Assembly: GCF_028583425.1 (NCBI RefSeq)
Contig: NC_072791.1
Span: 190,440,311-190,504,310 of the forward strand
Direction of reading: 5' to 3'
Origin: Eublepharis macularius
Taxonomy: Eukaryota; Chordata; Lepidosauria; Squamata; Eublepharidae
DNA: 64,000 bases
The position numbers and the translations under genes were made by a program. Below the pieces are notes generated by a model, which made no database searches, was not told where the DNA came from, and saw only the letters and a program-made list of their open reading frames with translations. Shown in pieces: positions 56,968 through 64,000 of this stretch (position 1 is its first letter; each line of letters opens with the position of its first letter).

Positions 56968-59170
56968 ATCCATTATGATCACTGTACATGAGAGAAGTTC
57001 TTATATTATATTAAGAACTTCTCTCATCTACATTAATATGGATTAATATGGAATTAATTGCCTTGCCACCATAAAGTTTAACTTAGGCTATTCTGCACTT
57101 TTCACCCTCATTTTAAGGGAACATTATTGCCTTTGCACAGATTGAAGCTGGTTACAACCATGCGTCAAATGCCATAATGTGACCCCAGCCCTATTCTACC
57201 CTAGTTTGACAATTCAAAAATCTAGTAATATTTACACAATTTTATCTGAAGTTAACATGCTCTTAATGTGGAATGTATTTGACAGTGTTCAGCATTTAAA
57301 TTGTTGTTGCTAGGTCATCTGTACCTTAATTGGTGCTGATTGGTTTATGATTGACAGGCATGTTAATAGAACCTAATTGATAATTAATAGAATGCAAATG
57401 TATGATAGCACATATATGACTCTTGTATACATCTTTAGGGAGACATTTATTCTGGTCTTCTTTGAGTAGATAAATTCTGTGCAGAATATTCAAAACTAAA
57501 ATGGTAACAAGTTGAAGGCATCACCCAACAAAGTGCTCGTAGAAACCCTGAGTATCTCAGATGACCTTTTAATGTTCATATGCTTCTTGCCTTTACACTT
57601 ACAAAGAAATTTCAAAATTGGTGTCCAAAAACTATCACGGCCCAGGATATTCCAAAGGGAACTAAACATTTTCCATATCTCTTGGAATCTTAACCACATC
57701 AAACTTTTTTTTCCAAGAAGCTGATCTCAAATTTTCATGCTTAGGAGTACAATTAAAGCTTTTAATAAGGCTGCCTCCACACATGATAAATAATGTACTT
57801 TGCCACTATTTTACTGTGTGAAATGGGAAAATCCACTTGTAAATGGTTGCTAATGTGCATTGAAAGTGGATCAAAAGTGCAATATTCAGTGTTTCAATGG
57901 TCTTTTCAGCATGGGGCTTTTTCATTATTTCTGGCCCCATACTGTATCAATTTCTTGCTAAACTTCTGCATACACAGTCAAAACATCCTGATTCAGTCTC
58001 CAAAATGCTTTCCACACTTTTTTGCATTCCACACAGAGAAAGGCTGCAACTGCCGTAGAATTGATCTTTCCCTGACTTTTCTGCAGTTCTTCTCCCTACA
58101 CACATACCCCGATTTTTCCCCCCCAGCAAAGTCAACATGGGGCTTTTTTTAAAGTGCAGAATGCTTTCTTCAGTGTGAGGCCTGGCTTTGGCCCTGCTTT
58201 TTGCCCGCCACTTATTCCCCTGCATCTTGATTGGTTGAACAGCAACCAATCAAGGGTTTTCCTGATTTTTAAAAAAAATTAAATTGCAAGACTGCAACAT
58301 TGGTGCCATTTAAAAAAGACCCCCCCCCTTTTTTTAAGTATCCTCATATATCAGCTGAGGAAACTGACCAGTCTTCAGCCCATTGACTGGGGAAACTGAC
58401 AAGTCCTCAAAGCCCACAACAGAATCTGGGCATTTTTCTAGTGCAGAAATAAAAACGAGACGCCACTTTAGGTCAATTCCCTCAAAGTGTAGAATTAAAG
58501 AATCGAAGCAGTATGCGACCAGAACCAGTGAATAAAGTGGATCCACTCCTAATGGGCTGAATTTGCAGAAAGTCCAATGTAAAGCTCTTCATGCGGAAGA
58601 GGCCGAGGAGATGATAATATTGATACTCTCAATAATTCAAGTCTTCACACACTATCAAGGTGCTTGGAAGTGACTGCAACCTTGTAGGATAGATCTGTGG
58701 GGTGTTTGTGTGTAAATGCCACAATTGCATGGATCTTTTACACCTGATGCACCCCACCAGGGAGCATTCCCCAACATGATATGTCCTGGATCTTTGGTTG
58801 TGAAGGCAGTGTGTAGAGCCACATTAGATAGTTTCACAGGGAAATGGCTTCCAGTGGTTTTGAGAAGGGCCTACATTAATAGATAAATGAATTGCGAAAA
58901 GCACAACCAGCACAAACTGATACGTGAATGTCCTTGTTAACATAGTAAAGGGATATTGTTGGACTGCTTTAAAACTGTACCTTGACATTTGATGTGCACC
59001 AGAATAACGGGTATGAAAAGGTGTTAAAATTCTGTACAGTAGAAGACTTTCACATTATGCTCTATATTGTATGTGTCTTTCTGAGTAGTTGGCTGACTCT
59101 GTTACATAACTTGCAAAAGACCAATTGCTTGTGAAACGCCTCATCCTATTTGCATATCTCTCTCCTACAG

Positions 59171-59258
59171 TCAAAGCTGGAGGTATGAGAGTTTCTAAGA
59201 AGCTGGAGAATGCACCTGTTGAAAGGAATCCCAAAGTTCATGGGAAAGAAAAGACCAG
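59171..59258 (+). CDS. DAPL1: DAPL1 exon 2
   Basis: 88 bases between CTCCTACAG^ and ^GTATGT. With the last base of exon 1 it encodes VKAGGMRVSKKLENAPVERN and then a Lys-rich stretch ending in KEKT plus two bases. The KAGGMR core is the most conserved part of the DAP/DAPL1 family. The basic, charged composition fits a disordered protein. Phase in and out agrees with exons 1 and 3. Confidence 0.93.
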
Positions 59259-61107
59259 GTATGTGCTTTGTTGAGACTTGTATGCTTGTGGCGTTGTTAG
59301 TGTTCAAGAAGAAAGCACTTCTTCAGCTGCTATACTACTGCAGCAAGTAAATGAAAGGAGAAAAAGGTAAAGAGTACCTTTTAGTACTAGAAAATCGTCC
59401 ATGGGAAGGTCTTTTTAAAAAAGTCTGTAAAAATGTAAATCTGGCTTCTACTTCCTTTAGTGCGAATCCTCTGTGGGTGTAGAGGTAGCCAAAGATTTAA
59501 GTTGTTCAGCAAGGAAAAAAAACACTGTTCTACCACAATCAGATTCCCAATTGGCTGTCAGTTTGCCCTGCTGACTCCTGTGTTCTCATGTCTTTCTTGG
59601 TATTCTAGCAACTCCTGCCACAGATGTTCTGTCTTGCTTGCTGCCTGCATAGCATCACTTGTTCCTTGACCTATGTGAAGGTTCAAATCCAATCAAATTG
59701 ACCCTTCACAAATTGTGTTGTGACGGTGTTACCAGTTTAATTTGTCCTGTAGCTAGAATGTTCTATGGTATCACAGCAGCTCAGCTACTGATAAAGTTGA
59801 TAACAGGTCTATAAAAAAATGTCTTGTCTCTTTAACAGGGCCTTAAAGTGTGGATATGGGAAGCTGAAGCTCTTCATAGCATGGAGTAAATAACATCACC
59901 TATTAAATACTCCATTAAGCTTCTATGAAAGAGACAGGGCACTTTTTTCTTTAGGTGGTTGGCAGCCCTAGGCAATGACTGACCTGTAGGGGTTTAGAAC
60001 TTTGGTGTAAAGTGCTGAATTATTCTGTAGTTGCCCCAAATTTTGGTTACTGACATTGCAGTTGTAAATATGTATATTCAGAAGTAAATCCCATTGTGTT
60101 CCATGGGATATACTTCCTAGTAAGTATGCCTAGAATTGCAAACTTAGTTTTTTTTTGTATTCCATCTCTTAGCAGAGTAAGTGAATAGTAATTACTGTTG
60201 CAGAGTGTTGTAGCAAGAGTAAAACATTTAGGGCACAACTAGTAAGCAAAAGACCCAAAAACCAGTTTAAGCTACACAGTCAAGCCACTGATGGATTTAA
60301 ATTGGTATATCTTAAAATACTTGCCTGTTTTAATTGCCACCTAGTAGAAGTAATCTTTGGTCCCCATATCAGTTCGCTAGTTACAAAACTGTTCATTATC
60401 TTAGGATAACCATCTCAGTTTTTTTTAGTTCTGATATGCATGCATCTTTAATAGGTGAAGCAAAACATTGAGTCAAACACATATAAAGCTTTTCTCCCAG
60501 AATAGGTAAGAACAAGTTAATGTACGCTAATGTTAATACAATATGTTATGTAGTAATGGTGAGGAGAGTGGAAGAGTCTATGCGTGTAACTTGGGCTTCT
60601 TCCCCATTTCAGCTGCAAATGTGAAGAAGGATGGCTTTTTTTAATCTCTTCAGAACTCAGTATTGTACTTAACAGAGAGCCTGAATTACCCAGTGGCTTT
60701 TCTTCTCGCTTTTAACTTGTTGCATTATTGGTTTTAGACATTGGTTTGAACCCCATGGTAAATCTCTAACACAAGTTGCTTCCATCAACAGAACAGTAAT
60801 GCCTTGCCTCCCGTCGCAGGCCAAAATGTTCTAAACACCGCCGCCCCCCCCCCCCCCCCCGGGAATTTATTAGAGGGTCAAGATGCTTGATTTGGAGGGA
60901 GGAAATTTTACACCTCCCATAACTTTTGTATCATTGATACGGCGCCTCTGTAACAAACCTGTATGGTTGACTGAATATATTGCACAACCAGAACTGTACT
61001 GCAGATTCTGTGGGGAGCATTTGTCAGCAAATATGAAGGATCTCTATTTGGTATTTTTTAAAAATGCCGGACTGCTGGCTAACCCTTTTTTTTTTCATCT
61101 TTCACAG
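59259..61107 (+). other. DAPL1: DAPL1 intron 2
   Basis: 1.85 kb, GTATGT to TTTCACAG after a T-rich tract. Contains a C-run (60842-60860) and a decayed palindromic repeat near 60058-60142. No other gene seen. Confidence 0.85.
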
Positions 61108-61168
61108 CACAATCAGCATTGCAAAAATGCAAAGCATGAGTGCCTTGCTAGCAGATGCCTTGGAGAAA
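61108..61168 (+). CDS. DAPL1: DAPL1 exon 3
   Basis: 61 bases between CATCTTTCACAG^ and ^GTAAGTA. Completing the split Ser codon (AG + C), it encodes STISIAK then MQSMSALLADALEK, aligning with the family's 'S-IA--AK-Q---AL-DALEK' segment. Exons 1-3 sum to 213 bases, exactly 71 codons, so exon 3 ends in phase 0. The remaining C-terminal exon (family motif region with HMAHQKP and the QQPRK end) is not in the window. Confidence 0.9.
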
Positions 61169-61945
61169 GTAAGTACATATAAGCGGACCAACACCTGATT
61201 ATGAATTTGAACATATCATGCATACACACTGTATCTGAACAGGTGCTAAAAGGAATGTGTAGCATGCATTTGGAACTATCGACAATTTCCCCTTTATCCT
61301 CCCCTCCTGTTTTTCATGTGAGAAGGGACAAGCATAAAGCTGTCTTGGCCTGAAAAGCAGTGGAATGCTGTTTTATCCTTTGCAGAACATGCCGGAACAT
61401 GACTTGTAATCATTCTGGCACCTCTCAAGCTGTGCTCTACATTTAAGACCTCCACAGGATGTTTCCTGCCTGTTCAATATGAATAAATAGGACTAATCCT
61501 TATGTGTGCGCACCTGAAGTATTGAGATGTTGCAACAGGAATTAATTTGTTGTTCTACTAAATATGCCTTCCCCATTTCTCCCATCGAGCTGACTCCTCC
61601 TTTCCTCCCGCCCCATCTTTTTGGCTTTCTTTTATATATGCAGCGATCCCAGAAAGGCAGGAAGAATGTGGATTCCACAATAAGTGACCGTTTAAGACTG
61701 CTTGAAGGCTAATATTTCAGAAGCAGCTGCTGTTACTGCTTTGGGATTGACCAGAGGCACAGAACCTTAAGTAATAGGATAAATAGATGGTCTGAATTCA
61801 AAGGGTGATGTTGCCACTCAAAGTAAAGGTTCTGGCCTTAAGGCATAACTCATGTATGTCTTTAGGTGGGGGGTGGAGTGCATATGACTGTTCTTCTGTG
61901 TGTCAGTCATCTTTATAATGAATTCTTAGGCCTAGTCGACCAAAA

Positions 61946-62029
61946 GTGCAATCCTAAGCAGAGCTGCCCCAGTCTAAGCCCATTCACTTCAGTGGGCTTC
62001 GACTGGAGTGACTCTGTTTAGGATTGCAC
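61946..62029. mobile_element. 84-bp near-perfect palindromic MITE
   Basis: GTGCAATCCTAAGCAGAG at the left pairs with CTCTGTTTAGGATTGCAC at the right, and CCAGTCTAAGCCCA with TGGGCTTCGACTGG. A very common repeat type in squamate genomes. Confidence 0.75.
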
Positions 62030-62162
62030 TGCAAATGGTGTAATAAAATCTTGAGGTCGTTGAATGGAACACTTCAGAGTTCAGGTGGTGGCATGTAACA
62101 CTTCAGTATTTAGTGTAAAAGCTTCCTGCAGGAAGAAGTCATCACAGCTTATCTAGCGTTGA

Positions 62163-62905
62163 GAGTTGAGAGCCAGCGCAGCATAGAGTCAGAACACACG
62201 AGACAAAATACCTAGATTCAACTCGTGTTCTCTTACCTAAAGGTTTGCCGGGAAGTGTAGGCGTCCTTGCAGCTTAAAGTTTAGCATTTACAGTGCAGGC
62301 GTCCTTGCAGCTTAAAGTTTAGCACTTACAGTGCAGGCGTCCTTGCAGCTTAAAGTTTAGCATTTACAGAGCAGCGAGGAGGGAAGTGCAGGCGTGGGGC
62401 GCCTTTCCTCCCACTCTCAAGGTGCATCACGGCATTTTCCCTTCCCCTCACCCGGCCTGGCCCTGCAGAGCGACGCCTGGCTGCACCGGGAGACTAAGCT
62501 GCAAGGACCCCCGCACATCCCTCTCTGCTGCTCTGTAAATGCTAAACTTTAAGCTGCAAGGACACCTGCACTTCTCCCTGCTGCTCTGTAAATGCTAAAC
62601 TTTAAGCTGCAAGGACGCCTACACTTCCTGACAAACCTTTAGGTAAGAGAACACGCGTTGAACCTAGGTATTTCATCTCATGTGTTTCGACTGATAGTTA
62701 GCGGTCCAAGAGTTATATACTAGGTTCTTGGGATCTCAGGTTTGAACCCCCACTCTGCCATGGAAACTTGCTGGGTGACCTTTGGCCAGTCACTGTCCCT
62801 TGGTCTAACCTACCTCACATGATCGTCATTGTGAGAATAAAATGGAGGACCTCAAGCTTGTAACGTGCTTTGGCTCCCCATTGGGGAGAAAAGTATGGTA
62901 TAAAT
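62163..62905 (+). mobile_element. Sauria-type SINE split by a foldback MITE
   Basis: Head GAGAGCCAGCGCAGCATAG at 62163-62181; the rest resumes near 62692 with TAGTTAGCGGTCC, GTTTGAACCCCCACTCTGCC, GCTGGGTGACCTTTGGCCAG and a GGTATAAATAAA tail at about 62890-62905. The insert in between is the MITE at 62184-62692. Confidence 0.8.
62184..62692. mobile_element. Foldback-type MITE with 38-bp subterminal repeats
   Basis: Left end TCAG-AACACACGAGAC... and right end, reverse-complemented, TCAGTCGAAACACATGAGAT... match over about 90 bases, including GTGTTCTCTTACCTAAAGG. On the left, three 38-bp units start at 62255, 62293 and 62331 (GCGTCCTTGCAGCTTAAAGT core). Inverted copies of the same core lie at about 62485-62630. 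The roughly 110-base GC-rich centre is non-coding. Confidence 0.8.
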
Positions 62906-63742
62906 AAAAAGGCCTATAGTAATTTTGGTGCTGGGCCTGAGTCTAGGATCGAACTATTGGTTCAAATCTAGAATGGATCGTTTCAGATTTCAGGTGGTGG
63001 CATGTAACACCTAGCAAATCTAAGACTATTGTCTGTCTTGGCTTATTCATACTTCTCTTTAGTTGTAATCTGCTTTGTGATCCTTAGGGATATAAATATT
63101 CTAAATAAATTGCGCTGCATATGTAGATCAGGTCTAAAAAGAGATCCTATAATACACTTCCAGGCAGCCTATTTGCAGTTCAGTAAATTCACGGAATCTG
63201 TTTTATTGCTTGCAGTCATCTCAGGGAAGTTTTTCTGTGCTGGGCAAACTGACGTTTCGAAGCCCTAAGCAGCATTTTCTGGGGAAAATGCAATTCTTGT
63301 CCATAGTCAGAAGTGCCATTCTTATTCTGGGGGGATGTCTGGAATGCAGCTGTGCGGATAGTAAGGGTAATTCCTGAAACGTTAGTAGGTGTGATGTACC
63401 TTCTCGCTTTCCACTCCTTCGATGGCTAAGTTTTGTTGTGCCGGCACATGTATTTGGTCTGCAAAGAGAGACCCTGTAAGGGAGTTTAAATGAATTAGGG
63501 TTTCTCCACACTACCATTTTAGTTGGATTTCTGTGGTTTTGAGGCTAAATCTGGCAAGGCTTGTCATGGGATATGAGGCACAATATTCACTTGAGAGGGG
63601 TGGTGGTCCTGGACTGCTGTTTCAGTCATGGATGGATTGCTATCCATCTACAGGAAAGACCTCTGGCCAGTCAGGCACTCTGTTGCTAGTGCAGTTGGGA
63701 AGTGTGAGAACAGAAAAATAAATGGCTGCTTGCTATAGAATC

Positions 63743-63845
63743 TCAAAAAGAGTCCAGTAGCACCTTTAAGACTAACCAATTTTATTATAGCATAAGCTTT
63801 CGAATCTGTTGCTAATAATCTAGTCATGAAACATAGGAATAAGTA
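63743..63845 (+). repeat. Interspersed repeat (AGAGTCCAGTAGCACCTTTA family)
   Basis: Carries the widespread sauropsid repeat words AGTCCAGTAGCACCTTTAAG, ACTAACCAATTTTATTATAG and CATAAGCTTTCGAATC. Non-coding; class not asserted. Confidence 0.6.
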
Positions 63846-64000
63846 AATAGAGTGCAAGCCTGCAGCATCTTCCTCCTCTTTTTTTTTAAACTTGTCAGCA
63901 TTTGTTTTTAGGTGTAGTGGTAGAGAGGAGGGAAAATTGTTTTATAATGGGCGAAGCTAGAATAACTCTTAATCTACAGGTCAGAGGCGTTACCTGTCCA

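Larger units (their letters stand above)
51293..59170 (+). other. DAPL1: DAPL1 intron 1 (7.9 kb)
   Basis: Bounded by GTAAAG and TCTCTCCTACAG. It contains five SINEs and other repeats listed separately. I see no other exon: stretches 51900-53150, 54290-55500, 55725-56755 and 56970-59170 show only short unsupported frames and AT-rich DNA. Confidence 0.85.
61169..64000 (+). other. DAPL1: DAPL1 intron 3, beginning (runs past the window)
   Basis: Starts at GTAAGTA. I looked for the terminal exon and did not find it before 64000. The stretch holds a palindromic MITE, a SINE split by a foldback MITE, and another interspersed repeat near its end. Confidence 0.75.

Overview
The window is vertebrate nuclear DNA, most likely from a squamate reptile (lizard or gecko). 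The support is several tRNA-headed SINEs of the Sauria type on both strands, decayed L1 and L2/CR1-group LINEs, squamate-style palindromic MITEs, and three exons of a vertebrate gene with matching splice phases. There is no bacterial gene, operon or CRISPR array. Most of the window is transposable-element sequence.

Layout. 1-2991: the 3' end of an endogenous retrovirus (tail of env, an ATGAATT-rich non-coding stretch, polypurine tract, about 1.3-kb LTR). About 3083-18285: 'copy A' of a composite repeat built from fragments of L1 ORF2, Ty1/copia integrase, a SINE and MITEs. Copy A is interrupted by a young Ty3/gypsy chromovirus (10211-16968, 425-bp LTRs, ACAGG target duplication). 18290-23409: gene-free DNA with microsatellites, SINEs and MITEs. 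23419-50156: a 26.7-kb inverted-repeat structure that looks like one giant foldback-type DNA transposon. It has matching 14-bp ends (GGGAC[G/A]GGGTAAAA) and a 9-bp flanking duplication (TATG[A/C]TTAG). Each end carries five 155-bp subterminal repeats, then a 66-bp GC-rich unit (1 copy on the left, 17 on the right) and short tandem repeats. Arms B (+) and C (inverted) of the same composite follow, meeting at a roughly 470-bp spacer. I see no transposase in it. 50157-64000: the host gene DAPL1 on the + strand (exon 1 at 51229-51292, exon 2 at 59171-59258, exon 3 at 61108-61168; the last exon lies beyond the window). Its introns are littered with SINEs and MITEs.

History that can be read from presence and absence. 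An L2-type LINE carrying an LTR insertion is shared by arms B and C but absent from A, so B and C share a later ancestor than A, or arm-to-arm conversion has acted. The chromovirus and one MITE are only in A, and a third LINE is only in B; the other copies keep the empty sites. The right end of the giant element lies about 1.07 kb upstream of the DAPL1 start codon.

The chromovirus is probably inactive. Its gag frame has three TGA stops, another TGA lies at the -1 frameshift site, and pol has a frame break in an A run. It retains PR-RT-RNaseH-IN-chromodomain order and an 11-nt match between the post-LTR primer site and an internal LTR site, the signature of Tf1-type self-priming.
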